Origin: Mactra quadrangularis
Lineage: Eukaryota > Mollusca > Bivalvia > Venerida > Mactridae
Direction: 5' to 3'
Assembly (NCBI GenBank): GCA_025267735.1
Contig: CM046307.1
Coordinates: forward strand, 52,881,395 to 52,945,394
Length of the DNA stretch: 64,000 nt
Position 1 is the stretch's first letter, and every line of letters begins with the position of its first letter. Below, one piece after another: positions 26,201 to 41,200 of the stretch. The notes under the pieces were generated by a model. That model saw nothing but the letters and a program-made list of their open reading frames with translations. It was not told the DNA's origin and ran no database searches. The translations under genes were made by a program, and so were the position numbers.

Positions 26201-29200
26201 AATTATTAAACTCTGTTGTTTCTATAGATTAAGTCTTTCTTATTAAGTTATTAGTAATAAACTTGGCAGCATGGTTTGCATTTCCTTTGACTGTCGAAGG
26301 AAGATATTTATTTCCACTAAGAAAGTTCTAATGGTTTGCATTTCCTTTAACTGCTCTTAGTTACATAATGTACCATTAAACCCCCTATAAATGAAGAAAC
26401 CCTTTACATTTTTTCATCAAACTTGGCGTGAAGATTTAATTGATTAGAACAGTAAAAGGGAGATATTTATTTCCAGTATGGAAGCTGTTGTTACATATTT
26501 ACTATGATAATTTATTTCTCATATGAAGTTGAAGTCTATATCTAGTGTATTAATGTATTTATTGTACGGTGTATTGACAGAATTGGAATCACATTGATAT
26601 ACAAACTATATATGTATATCTTTTACTAATATAAATATTAGTTTGCTTTTCTAATTGTGTTATATATATTTGATTTTAGTATTTTGTTACATGACAACAT
26701 CAAAATATCATAGAAGGGACATAAGCTTATGAAACTTCATTTAACTCCGTGCTGAAAATTATGCTTTTGTTCTTATGGAATTTGCTTGTAAATAAGGGTT
26801 TTCATATTTGAAAATCTGTGATTTTTTAAAAGTTGTTTTAAATATGAAAAACTTGTTAACAAAACTGCTTTTAAGTTTAGTAACCTTGGCCGGCCACAGG
26901 CTTTTACTGAATTCCTTTGGTCTAGAACATAGATTAGGGTACAATGAACAATAGGATTTATACATATTTCATGCTTTTCAGCAATAATGTAAAACAAACT
27001 TTACTTGTATCACATGCGCATGGATGGATAAACCCACAACTTTGAGTCAAAATTAGATCTATTGCAAGTACAGAGTTAATATTGACTGATGATATATCCC
27101 GTGCAGTAAGGATATTTTAGCTAAGTTAAGGATGTACCTACTTGATATTGTGATGTTGTCTCCTAGTGGTCTTATACTATACCCTCCTCTCAACTAAATC
27201 AAATTACTAAAATGGTTTGAGTTCTGATTCACTTTACATTTGATTCCAGTTACCTCCCTTGATATGGTGTTTCTCACTGAGTTAAGTCTAAATTTATAAA
27301 CCTGCTTTTATGTATACATTATTCTATGAATAAAAAAGCCCAGTTAATTGTCTGACTGTCCATCTAAGGGTTGTTGGTTGATTCAACAAGTATTTCCTGT
27401 TGACTGTATACATAAGGGTAGGTTAATTTAAATTGGGCTGTTTGGAGTTTAATGACTACTTTTTTGCACCATGTTTAAATGCTTTTAGTTAATCAAACAT
27501 TATATCATGAAATGCCCCGAATGATTTGTTATTACATGTACATGTATATATGATTTAGTTATAAATATTGTACAGCTTTGCTATAATGCATTACATATTC
27601 ACATTAATTTTTAGGGATCAAGCCAAGCACTTGTATCTACATATACATTGGTTTCATATTTTACAATCACTTTTCAGAGTATTATATAAAATACAAAATG
27701 TACATGTTATAATTGTTTGTATTATACTTTGGACTTTGAACTACTCATTTATTAAATTGACTTACGATGATTCTTTTCGTAAGATTTTTTGTGAAAAGAG
27801 CTTCTCGTTAATAACAGTCGCCTTTTATCGTGTGAATGAAGTTTTACCCCTAGTAGAAGAAAATTAACAGCTTGTTTCAACATGTTTCACTTTCATTTGT
27901 ATAATGATAATAATTCAAGATGGCAGTCTGAATATAGTGTCAGCAGGGAAAGAAAAGGACTTCTGGATATGTAATAATCATAAAAATAATAATAATAATA
28001 AAGAATTTACTTTAAGAGGCTACACATTTGGATAAATTTAATCTTCCATGTGGGCCACTATTAAACATATTTCTCAGTATATACACTATTTACATAATGA
28101 TAAATGGATTTAAAAATATTTGAAAATAAGAAATGAAAAGTATATATCTGCTTTGAAAGAGTAAACCAAAAGTTTGCTAGAAAGTGAATCTAAGCATTTT
28201 AAGCAAACCATAGTATACAAAGTGCTTTCCTAAAGCTACAGTCCCATAAACATAAAAATAGCTGTGAGGGCACCATACAGGCGCCGTGCGATCAAGCTCC
28301 GCAAGGGCCTGTATGAACTCATGCGTACCCGTACGAGCTGCTACGTTTTAACCAGGGTCCGGGAGATGAGCCCAGGATACACGTATCAGGTTCAAAGTCA
28401 AATCCTGAACAAAATAGTGGCAGAGTATGGATTAAACATGCATATCTTCCAGCTACGGCTCCGTATGGGTGTGTTGTTTCATACCATGTGCGTACCCTCA
28501 CCTTGATACGCAAGGCTTTCCAGGGCCTACGACTGTCAGCACGTACGGGTCCGTAACAAGCCACGATTTTATGGGACTGAGGCATTAGGCAACAGGCTAT
28601 TGGTATTTATACGTAATTTATGTAAATCTTAATTATAAATGGCTTTGTAGGGTAATAGTTAGTTTTTTGTTGTACTTTATATAAATGTATATTACAATCA
28701 TTGCCTTAATGCACTAACCTGAAGCCTTGGACTAATGTGAAAATTGATTAGTCAGCGAAAAGAAAATGGGGGGGGGGGGTATGTAGGAGTCAGCTTGACA
28801 TTGGTTTGTTGGTCTGTAGCTTTTATGTGTCCATTCAATTTCTCAGCACCTATTTTACAGATTTGATACTCATTTACCAGATATCAAGCAAAGATGTGCA
28901 TATCTCATTTTGGTTATGGTCCATTGATTTTTCACAGAGTTATGGCCCTTGGGTGAAATATCTTTTTTGCTCATTTTCTCAGCAACCAATTTCTTGACAA
29001 ACATTGGTTCGTGGGGTATTTTATCACATTCAGTGATAGGTCTAGTTTCATATGGTTGGACTTGTTGATAATTTTGCCTTTACTACATAACATAATACGT
29101 CAGGCTAGTGCTTACTGAGGCAAAGACTTATATAGTATCCTAGGTAATAGAGACTTGTAACAGTATTCTTATCTTTAAAACTTCTTGTTGAACTGATAAT

Positions 29201-32200
29201 TTACAATTGTGAATAATCATTTAATATTTAAATAATTTAGACTTTAAAAAAAAAAGAGTTTTGGAATTAAAATCCTTTGTCCTTTTTGAAAAATATTTAC
29301 ATTTTAACTTGAAATTTTCCATTTCATGAAATTCAAATTAATTAAAGGAAGGTAAAAGGTGCCACTGCATTCTTTCAATGAGAATAAATCATTTTCTGCA
29401 TTGAACTTCAAAAAATATGTCTTCATAAACAATCCAAAAGCAGAAGAACATTTTCTGATATTTCTTAAAAGTCTTCTTCTATCAATTGTATTTAATAACT
29501 TGTCAAACCAATTTCACACATCTCAACCTCTTATATATAACAATATTTATTTATTGATGATTGCCAGCAAGACTGTAGTAACTCGCTCTTTAACACTATG
29601 CACTTACAACAGTCTTGCAGGCAATCCTCGATATAGTGTCTGAGATTTGGGACTGTGAAGACCAGCAAATTTTGTTACAATCAGACAATTAAGTTCACAA
29701 GATTGATTATGATATCAGAATGCTCACTAGAAAAGTAAAGATTGTTGTATATATGGTATGTTATATGTGTGCATTATATGTGTGTATTTCAGTTAAAGCT
29801 ATTATTTGTTGATGAGTGTGAGAAATGTAAAGAAGTCATACATGTACATTCATTTGCTCACGACTTCCATCTTAGATCTATACAAGTAAGTCTATGTTAT
29901 TAAGAAATTATGCAAGTACAGTAAAGTTCGGCTATTAAGACCAATTTTGTTATTTCAAAATAACGCGATTTTTGACAATTATTAAAACCCAAATGCTTAA
30001 TTTTTCCTGCTTTTGCATTTTATCACTATCTTAAATATTATTATTGTGAATGCAACAGACACATTGATAGATTAATTGACAGGATATTTATAAAAATCTC
30101 TTAATATTAGGGATGATCCTAGCTAGACCCATGTTAGTCAGGTTAGCTAAAAATAGGTTATGTGTTAAAATAAACTTTAAACTAGTGAGAAGATACCCCA
30201 GTATTATTTTGTGACATTAGTATATATGTGGCACTAAGAAACTCAAACAAGCTGTGCTTTTTGACATATAGCCATAATAGTGGTTACTTTCAGCTGCGAC
30301 TGCCTCCCTTGTTTGCTTGTCCGATTCTATTCAAGGTACTGACTTGAGACTAAACATGTGGTTAGATTTTATAGAAGAGAAGTGCAGTGCACAAGAACCA
30401 TAAGTTTTGTCAGGCCACACATTCTAATGTTTATTAATTACATGTACATATATATATATATTAAAAGACTTTATCCGGAATTCAAATTTTTGGGTTTCCC
30501 CTCCGGTACAAACAAACTTCCTCTGTTACAATGAAAACACATGTACAAAGAACAATAGGATTTTATCTATAGTTCGTGCTTTTTATTAATAATCTGTAGA
30601 TAACTTTGCTTGTACCGCCTGTACACAGACCCAAAACCCATAAATTTGAATTCCGGATTAGGTCTATTTGGTTTTCTTCTAAATATTGTATTTTCTTGAT
30701 ACATTTCAGTCGTACATATGTGGTGAAAACAAGATATTTAAACAAGGATATTATCTGGCTGGTTTACTTAATGATTTTGTTAAAGTATATGCATATGCTC
30801 CAAGCTTCTCCCGGAATTTCCTTCAAAGAGGTAATGTGATACATCCATCTGATAAAGAAATGTCTGAAATGAAGGGGGTTCTAGCAAGGAGAAAGGGGGT
30901 TTGACCCTCAAATATTCTAAAATGTTTCCTGTGACCAGATTTTAGCTATTAATTTGTTCTATACATATATTCAAAATACAATACCACAGTGCAAACATAA
31001 CCCTTTAGTTTATTTGGTAGCACATTAGCACATCTGATTGTCTACTCATTGGTTTGATTTCCAACCTACATACCTTTGTGATGATTGCTAACTACTTGAA
31101 ACTTCACTCTTGTTCAAAGGGTTACTTTTGTTAATTAGTATTTTAACTGGATTGAGTGTATTTCAGTTAAGGAAAGTTGTCAAAAAAATTACCTTGTTCT
31201 GCACTGTTCCCCATCATAAGATGTTTTAGGTGGTTCCAAAGGGAAGATATGAACCCCCCTATTGTTGATGGGGTTTGAAGGGGGTGCTATGCCCCTCATT
31301 GCCTGAAAAATATGGGGTCATTGAGTGCAGAAATATGATGCAAAATATTGAAAAATGTTTTCAGTCTCTGTAAAGTACCTGCACAGTAAACTTCATTTTG
31401 GGAAAATATAACTGAAAGAAAAACAATTTTTTTTTGTTGAAAAAAAAGAGGAAAAAAAGTATTTTTTACCCTTTATGCTTCACCCCAGCATTGCCATGAT
31501 TACTCAACTATGATTGGTTATTTGTTTTATATTCACAGAGGTAATCAGTATACCTGAGCCATCATGTTCCAGTGAAGAGTTATATGATTATATGCAAAAA
31601 CATTCCAAATTACATTCTATGTCTGTATTGGAAATGCGTGTGCCATCAGAAGGGGACTTGACCTCAGTAAGTATATCACTTGACATAGTTAAAATGTTGA
31701 AATGTAATCTAAAAAATCTGATCAGGTTTTGGATCTAGTAAAACGTTCAGATTCTTCTTCATATTTTATTTGATATGTGCTTATGCTAAGCTTGCCACCT
31801 GATGTATGTGACAGGTTTAGCATTTTACCCTGGTTCCAGAACATGTTTGGATTGATTAGATTTTGGCAAATTTGATAGTCCCTGATTATGTAAATTAAGG
31901 GATTTCTGGTCTGTTTAGTTAGATGCCCTAAAAAGATCTATGAGAGATACTGAAATTTAAAACCCTAAGTGGTAACCAGTGAAATTTTCAACATTGATGT
32001 TAAGTTATAGACCTGTGGCATTTTTTCCTCTGACATTTCTTCCTGTGGCATTTTTATCACTCGGGTAGGGCTGTAACGATTCACCGATGCATCGTTAGAT
32101 CGTATTCGCGGCTGTCCGATACGGGTGTATCGGATCGCGTCCTAAAAATCGCGATTCAGAAGGTCCTTTACAAAATATACTATATATCTATAGCATGTAA

Positions 32201-35200
32201 CTTACAATTACAATCTTTACTCAAATATACTTCTTATTCTTAATAGTCCTTAAATAAAAAAATAACTTGAAAAAATAATAATTTGTTTTGTTGATTTTAT
32301 TTTGTGCCAAGTAAGGGTAATTAATAACTTAATTTTATGTTTGTATGATAAAAATACCATAATTTGTTTTGTTGATTTTATTTTGTGCCAAGTAAGGGTA
32401 ATTAATAACTTAATTTTATGTTTGTATGATAAAAATACCATAATTTGTCAATGCATTCATACCAAATTTACAATTTACATTGTATCCCGATTAATATCGT
32501 AATGGCGAGGCATAAAATTATATCGGGATACGTATCGTATCGCGACCTTGGCAAAGAAACGCAGCCCTACACTCTGGTATGGCATTTTTACCGGAGACTT
32601 TTTTGTAAATGGCATTTTTTCCTCTGGCATTTTTACCTACATTTGTTTAATTTGACAGATCTTTTTTGGGGGTGTTGGGCAAACAAAATGCAAACTGCAT
32701 TTTAAACTTTTTTCTCAAGTGTATTCTAATGAAGTACAGTTTCTCACGCTACAATTTACATTATTTTTGTAGGAGCACAGAATGAAAACAAATATTGAAT
32801 ATGCATTGTATAGTCACGAGATTCGTGAAGTAAGAGCTTTAGAGACGAACTCTTCATCTCCCAGAAAGATGGAACCGTATAACATTGGTGTAGTAATATT
32901 ACAAGATAGTGGTAACAAGGTGGATAGCACAGCTGGAGAGAAACCATGTTTAAAATTACAGTTTTATATGATACTTACTAGTTCACAGATAGTTTATCCT
33001 AGACAGACATTAGATAGAGACGGTACTGGAATATTGAAAAGAACAGCTTCAGGTACAGTATAAGTTCATTCACTTGAGCACCACCAGGTCGAATTAATTG
33101 GCTGAGTCAAACATGAATGAACTGTGTGTTCGGGTTATATACTAAACCTAGGGAGATAACAAATATAAAAACAATTACGATACAAGAGGAAGTATTAACA
33201 TCGTACTTGGACAATATTCAACCGGGTCGAACACATGGCTCTCTCGAAGCATTTTCATGTCCCCTTGAGTTCGAGCCTGAGAACTTTTACTGTATGTCTA
33301 AATGGCGTCATCTGGCTTGGGATTTCTATTTTGTTGTGTTTTAGATATAAGAAATACTTGGTTGATTCTTTTTTATTAATTTTCGGATGGCCATAAATTA
33401 TGGTGTATGAAGAAGGCAATGATTAGCGCTTAACTTTGAATTAGGATTTGATTTCCCATATTGATGGATCTGTGCATTTTAATCGTTAGCTTCTAATCTT
33501 GAATTCAGAGAGCAGTAAACTAGGTCATGTGCAAAAATGATTTTGGGCAGAGGTATCTGAGTGATTAATTACTGCTCATATACTAATGTGGGCTTTTTCA
33601 GATAAAGAAATATAACAGTTATTTTATGCAATATTTAAATCTTTCTTAATTTTTGGCTTTTGTATTAGGATGAACTACATGTATGTCTATCAATTAACAG
33701 AAGTTTAATTTTTCAAAAAGTCTTTGTGCTTTGGTCAGTTTGGTATCAGGCCAACTAAGATTAATACATTGTTAATATTTATATACTAACATTAATTTTT
33801 AAACTATGTTGCTCGAATGGACAGCCAGCTATACTTTAACTTGTCCATACTCTTATAATAGCAGTAACAGTTTGCCTGAACCCAAATATGGGTCATTATT
33901 GACTAAAGCACAAACTTTAGTGTTATACTTTTTCAGGTGATAAGAAGATGCTAGTTGATTTAAAGGATCAAATCACTGTAAAGAAGTCAGTTAGTGTGAG
34001 AGAACTCAGTACAAACTATTTGGGTTTCTCTAATAAACACCAACCTCCCATGTATCAGCTTTTACAGGCAGAAGCTGTAGAAATCAAGTATGTATACAAA
34101 GTCATTTACGAGCTATTTTATGCAACAAGGTACCTAATGCCTCAGTGCCATAAAATCGTGGCTTGTTGCAGACCCTTACGTGCAGACAGCCATAGATCGT
34201 GGGAAGCCTTGCGTATTAAGGTGACGGTACGCACATGGCACAAAAAAACTTACCTGTACGAAGCCGTAGCTGGAAGATATGCAAGTTTATTTCATACTCG
34301 GTCACGAATTTGTTCGCAATTTGACTTTGAAACCAATACATGTATCCTAAACTCATCTCATGGACTCTGGCAAAAACGTAACAGTCGGTACGGGTACGCA
34401 AGAGTTTGTATGGGTCCTTGCCGACTTTGATCGTACGGTGCCTGTACGGTGCCCTCACAGCTGTTTTTATGTTTATGGGACTGTAGCTTTAGGGAATTTT
34501 TGAAAATAATATTTTTGTTGATTTGTATAGTTAAACATGAGCTGGTTCAAATTAAGTCATCCACAATAGTACTTCAAAATTCAAGATGATTTCTTATAGG
34601 AAATTAGTAACTAAATTCTCATTAAAAGAATGGGGAGTATACATGAATAATATACATATATTAGAATATGTTGTTTTGATAACAAATATGCACAAAGGTT
34701 ATTTATACATAGTATGTAAAATTTGTAAAAAAGAATAAATTTTGTTTTTTGGTACTTGGCATTTGTTAACCTAAAACCTAGAGATAGCTCTGAACATTTG
34801 TTTGTTGTTGGGTTTTTTCAACATAGATGTTTGGTCAGAGCAATTTTTACCAGGCAGATGGGTGACTGGGCGAAAGATGGGCATCTGGGATTGAAATTAC
34901 AGTATAAGTTCATTCTCTCGAACGCCACCAGGTCGAATTAATTGGCTGAGTCGAACACATTGTCTGGCACCGATCAATTTCCCTTTTATATCTATATTAG
35001 TCAAGCTCTGTTGTGTCGAACAGGACTGATTCGAACTCTCGAACCAATATCATGGTCCCGTGGTTAAAAAATACACTTTAATACCATTGTCTCTCTCGAA
35101 CAATAGATTTTCACACATGGGCCGTAAAATCTTGACCGAAGTAATTGTTTGTGACGCGTGATAATAACACGGCGTGAAAATCGCTTAACAATAGATTTTT

Positions 35201-38200
35201 TAATTGATGTTAATTTGCCCGAGACATTGTAATGCGTAATCATCATACATGTACTGCATAAAAATTGCTTAACAATAGAATTGTTTGTTGACTGCAATTT
35301 GTAGACGAGTACATGTTATTTAATGTCATAGTATGATTAAAATTAAATGACAAAACGAGTAACTAAGGTCTCGCAAAATATAATTAATTAGTGCATATAC
35401 AGCGTGTTTGTTAGTTTTAATTTATAGAAACTGATAAAAAATGGTGCAATTTCGGTAAAAAAGAAGTCCAAATTAAGGATCAAAATGTTAGAACAAAATA
35501 TACACACATATACAACGGCGGGAAAAACTTATCGGAGGACCCGGTCACATCGAACCTTTCTCACTTAACCATATTAAAGAAATGATCATTTCATCTACTA
35601 CAACTCACCTTTATCGCAATTATGTTCATAAATGTAAAATTAACGGACAACAAATATGTAGTTGGCAAATTAATTTGCAGTTATTACTATCTCATATACA
35701 TAACACATAAATGAAGCGTGTGTTCGGGTTATACACTAAACCAAGGGAGATAACAAATACAAAAACAATTACAAAACAAGGGGAAGTAATAACGTCGTAC
35801 TTGGACGAAATTCGGCCGGGTCGAACACATGGCTCTCTCGAATTATTTTCCATGTCCCCTCGAGTTCGAGCCAGCGAACTTTTACTGTAATATGATTTTC
35901 ATTATGCCTGTTTGTTTTTATTATAGACATAAGATAGAGAATATGGCCATTGTATCAATGGATAAATGTCGTAGGGATAATTTATGGATGAAAATGTTAG
36001 TGTTTAAAAGTGATGAACCTTCAAGTAAAAAGAGAAGTGATACAGATGATCAGAAGGATGTAAGTGATTTCAAGGCGTCTCAACGCCGTGATATTGTGGT
36101 GGGTAGATTTTGATAGTAATGGGCAAAAGTCACGTGATAAAAAATGATAAAAATCCTTTCGATTTCCACTGCCGACAAATTTATTGTTTTTAATGCAGTC
36201 ATAGTACAGCCCATTTCCGTTAAAAGTTAAATAGAAAAATCATTTTTGGGGGAATCCATATAAACAATTTTTTCTTCATGCAACAATGCAACACACGAAA
36301 AATCAGCGTTTTATATCAACACATTTCCGCAAATCCTTTCGAATCACACAAAAAGGGGTAGGTATAAATCGCGAACCAACCGGACCAGGAGACCAGTTTA
36401 GTATACGGATACAGTTTAACAAATATGCGTATCATAATGTGTGTATAGTACATATATTATTGATATTTGCCAATATTTTATTTGAAAAGATAAGACACCA
36501 ATATCGAAATTATATTTTAAGAAATAACTTTGCAGACTTTAACTATTAAAAGAATCGTCGATTGCTTCATCACATATTGTTGTAAATATCATATATTTCA
36601 ACTGTTAGAGCATTTATCATTTGAAAACTAATTTGATATGATTCATATATTTTAATAATATACCTTTTTTTCTTATTAGCCGACTGTATAAATAAAGAAG
36701 CGTAATCGTGTAACATTGACTCTTAATTCTTACTTTTACTGAGCTCTATTGGCGATCTTTTCTAACTATGATTAAGTGCAGCGGACCAGTTAATTTTAAG
36801 AGCATAAGAGTTACGGACCAGGGTTGAGTTCAGTAACTGCGAACGTTATAGAACGTTCCGCAACGATACATTCGGAAGTCCTCGTCCATTTGCTGCGAAT
36901 AATCTCGGACACATTTGGACGCTATTTTGAAATGTCCGGCGTTAAAGTAAACAAATGTATGACCGAGGAGTTCCGAATGCATCGTTATGTAACGTACTGT
37001 AGCGTTTTGTGTAATTGAACTTGCTTCTGGTTATAGATGGAGCAGATGTAAGATTATTTTTGCAGACTTTTTTTTAATTATGAAAAGTTTGGTACTATAT
37101 TGACGGACTATTGACCAGACGGACCAGGTAATTTTAAGAGAGTTAAAATGACGGACATTTACACCTAGGTGAAAAGCTCGCCAGTTTTTAATTTGTTCGA
37201 ATGGAGTATGTTTTCTCGAGTCCGAGTGAATTCATTATTAAGAAAAATGATTTCTATTCGAAATAGCTTGCCTTTTGTATTTAAGTGCATCTTTTCGGAA
37301 TTAAAATACATGTTAAATCCTTTCGTGTATCCGGCAACAAAATTCTTCCGTAACAAGTAAAGGTATGACTACTCTCTAATACACTGGTTTGAAAGATTCA
37401 CTCGCTGACTCTCTACCTCTGCTTAAATACTATGTGCAAACTGATATTTCTATTTTAAGGCAAAGACACACACATTTAGATTGCATGACTGTCTCGTGAT
37501 TAAAAAATAAATGCAATAAATGCAACAAATGTTCACGCCTGTAAAAGCAAAATGTCGAAATTCAAAGATGCTGGACAGTTATGCATTAGTTAGATGATTG
37601 GTTACACGGATTGGTAAGAACAGATCCGCAATGTGAGGAGCACTTGACTAAACAGAAGCGATAAGTCATGTAAATAGCTTCTGTTCTGAAGAACTATGTT
37701 TTCCCTTCTGCCGATCTTTTTAAGCGTCATGCAAATATGAATTACTGGAAATAAATCCAACTAAAACCAAACATCCTGTCGGCATAAAGATGGTGTCTAG
37801 ATCCAGACCATTCGCGTACTCCAAATTTGTCAAGATTCTCAATCTAACTAGTATCGAGAATCTTACTAGGCTTTTGGAACGAGATTGTTACATTTGAACT
37901 GAAAAACGTTTTATGACAAGTTACCTTTTAATTACTGAAAAACCGTAACATGACAATTCAATATAATGCTCTTTTGAGTTACCTTTAGATTATACTTAAT
38001 CATTCTTTTTTGTTTGCCGTGACAATCCCTTTGCTGCATTTAGCAGCAATTTTTTACTTGTTACAATATGTATTCAGTATAACCTCTGCAATGCAATCCT
38101 CCACAGAACAAATCCTCTGCACAACAACAGCTTTTGATATTTCCCTAGGCATAATTTTAATTGTTGTTAACATCTGCAGAGCAACAGCCTCTGACCACCC

Positions 38201-41200
38201 TTCTATCCTACCAAGACCATCAGTTATGATGTTTTTTATAGAAGAACTTTACTGTACTTTACTGTATGTTACTTTACTGTACTGTATTGTTCATAAAGTT
38301 TGACCCCTACCTGACCTTTATGCAAGAATATTCATTGCATTGAATACGAATGTAGTAGTAATGATCGATTTCACCGTGGTCGTGAGGATTATGAGTTAAA
38401 ATTAAACACACAAACATACTTCTATAATTTTACAATCGTTGCCAAAGTGTAGAATAGGCGTGGTACTGATTTTCGTCGGGATATGTGTACATAATTATTA
38501 GATGCAAATGTGAAAGGTCAGATCGGGGTCAATTTTTACGCACTAAACTTAACTTTATTTTACTTTACTGTACTTAACTGTGTGACATTATTGCTTTGGA
38601 ATGAAAATTTATCTGACCATACACTAGTAATGGAAATGTGGAGTTTAAAGTAGTCTGATTTTTTAAGAAATTGCTCTAATATACTAAAGTTGTATGATAA
38701 CTTAAATTACTGAAATTTATTTAAATGATTTTAAGGTATGCAGTCCAATCACAGTTAAAGATAAATTTTCTGAAAGTATGATGAAAGCTTACAAAAATGA
38801 TATTCATTCATTCATTACAATATGTAGCATCATAAAAATAAAATGTTTCAAGTGTTTATTGTTGTACATGGATTAGATATATTACATAACTAGCAATTTC
38901 AAAAACAAAATTACGAAAACTTTAAACAAGACTTAGTTATTATCTCCCTTACACATGACTATGGGCATGCTCGATTTTAAATTCTAACTGTAAGAACTGG
39001 GAGAACTCCAATGGAGTGTGTCGGAACTGTGTTCTGGCAGGGTTCTACCCATTCCATCGAAATAGGTGGTGTGAATGGAATCGGTCCCGATTTATTCATA
39101 CCCAAGATGGCGGCGGCATCACTGCAAACATGTGAATTTGGTGTTTTGATAGAGAATGTTGTTAAAATTATACTTTTGCTGGATTGTTTACGATAACTAT
39201 TTAACTATTTGCTATAAATGAAGTAAGAAGCGAGTATATTTGCCATGGATATTGCTTTTTGATTCAGTTCCCACATCAAATTTCACTCGTTTTGCAGATT
39301 CTGTGGAAGAGTCGGAATTTGATTCTGGCACAGTTCCGACAGCCCAATCGAGTACACCCAATATAATGATTTGTTTATGTGGCTAAAAAAGTCTATGTTC
39401 ACATTTAAAAAATATTTAACATAGTAAAAGGTTTAGGTATACAATGTACTAACAATTAAAACTACTTCTAGAAATATTCAGCTGCCATGAAACATGATTT
39501 CAGTTAGGAAATTTATACCTTAACGTCTTTAGTATTACAATAGGATAATCCACTCCCTTATCATTGTACTACATGTACATGTCATCAACCCTGTGCTTCA
39601 TTTTTAGCTCAACTTTTTGGAGAAAATGTGAGCTTATACTGTCACCCGAGCGATGGCGTTGGTGTTTCAAATCAAGGTTAAAGTTTTTACAAATTTAAAT
39701 AACTTCAATACTATCAAAGATATTCAACTCAAACTTGGAATACTTATTCATCATCACTACTTCCACCTTACTGTCAAGGCCCACAACCCTGGCTCCACTG
39801 TTTTAGGAGTTTTGCCTCTTTTTTACTTAGAAAACATCCAACATCTAGGTTAAAACATTTTCAAAGTTAAATTACTTCAATAATATCAAAGTTACACATC
39901 TCAATCTTGGAGTACTTTTACACTATTAAAGCCACTATATGAAGATATATTCTCAAACAGTAGACTTTAAAATTGTTTTACAACCATGAATTTATCAAAA
40001 TATAATATGCATTAAAGACACAATTACCAGTTCAGACCATTCTGCTTTCTAATTTGAGTTTGAAAAAGTTTCCAATTCTTAAAAAAGTAGGGTACTTTTA
40101 TAAGAGCGCATTATATTCATTTATACACTGATGTTTAATATACCTGATCCAAAATAGTTTAAAAGCTTAGTTATGTAATTTGGGGTAAGTTTTTTTTTCT
40201 AATACGACTTCATGTTTAATATACTGTGATCAAAACTATTGTTTCAAGTATTGACAACCGAAATCTACTTTCGGTTTCAATCTACTTTCACTTTGAAGTA
40301 CAATAAATAATATGAACATATCTAGGCAAAATTTGCATTTAATTAATAGTCATGTTCATTAAAGGTGTTTAAATAGATAAATGTCTGTTTTCTTTGCAGT
40401 AAAAAAAAACAAAGTTACTTTTGATATAGGGGCTTTAAAAGGGAAACCCACACCAGCAAAGCATATAATCCTTTAATTATTTTTGACACAGTAATGCCCC
40501 TTTTTCTACTTGGTATTTTATATTATTTTGTTTTTAAGTCATAAATCTCTAATATTTTCAAAGCTTTTTACTTGAAACTTGAAATACTTATTTACTATTA
40601 AAGTGTTTACCAAAAGAAACAATCCCTTTAACTCTGATTGAATTTTGAGACTTATCTCCCTCTCTATAATATTTATATGTCTATCAAAACCCTTAACACT
40701 GATTCCTAAGAACTGAGAAAAGTCAAGCCCGCTGTCTTACGGACAGCTCTTGTGAAATAAATCTATCATTCAGTGCTTTCAGCACGTAGATTTGTATATA
40801 TCAAGCACTGAAAGCACTGGATGAGATATGTATTAATATATGATATTGTTGCAGAGGAAGCAGACATTTGAAGAGTTTAAGGAGATGTTAGACAGGGTAC
40901 ACAAAGTTCCACTATATGAGATGGACCCTAGATTATTACCTTTTGTACATATGTCAGACAGTTGGTACCAAGGTCTAACTCAAGTTATAAACAAGAAATA
41001 TACAGATGATGTTAAAAGATGTTACATCAACCCTGAAAATAATGATGAAAAACATTATGTAAGTAGAATTACAAAAATTGCAAGAAAATACTTTAATATG
41101 CTATGCGTGGTAAGATTTTCTCAAAATTCCATTTGTTCATGGCACCTATTGTTTGGCATTGTGCTTTCAGACTAGTCTGTGCTAAACTATGCTAAGCATC

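Noticed and set aside
28264..34458. An 80-codon frame kept with the same start and stop in both M6 copies (28264-28506 and 34216-34458)
   Set aside because: About two thirds of residues match, but the opposite-strand frame is open and equally similar, so the pattern reflects a gap-free, GC-richer element with no sign of selection on one protein.
39290..39370. A frame after ttttgcag reading [19 protein letters not shown] as a possible SZT2 exon
   Set aside because: It lies in a TIR element whose other end is complementary to it. Flanking exons already join in phase without it.
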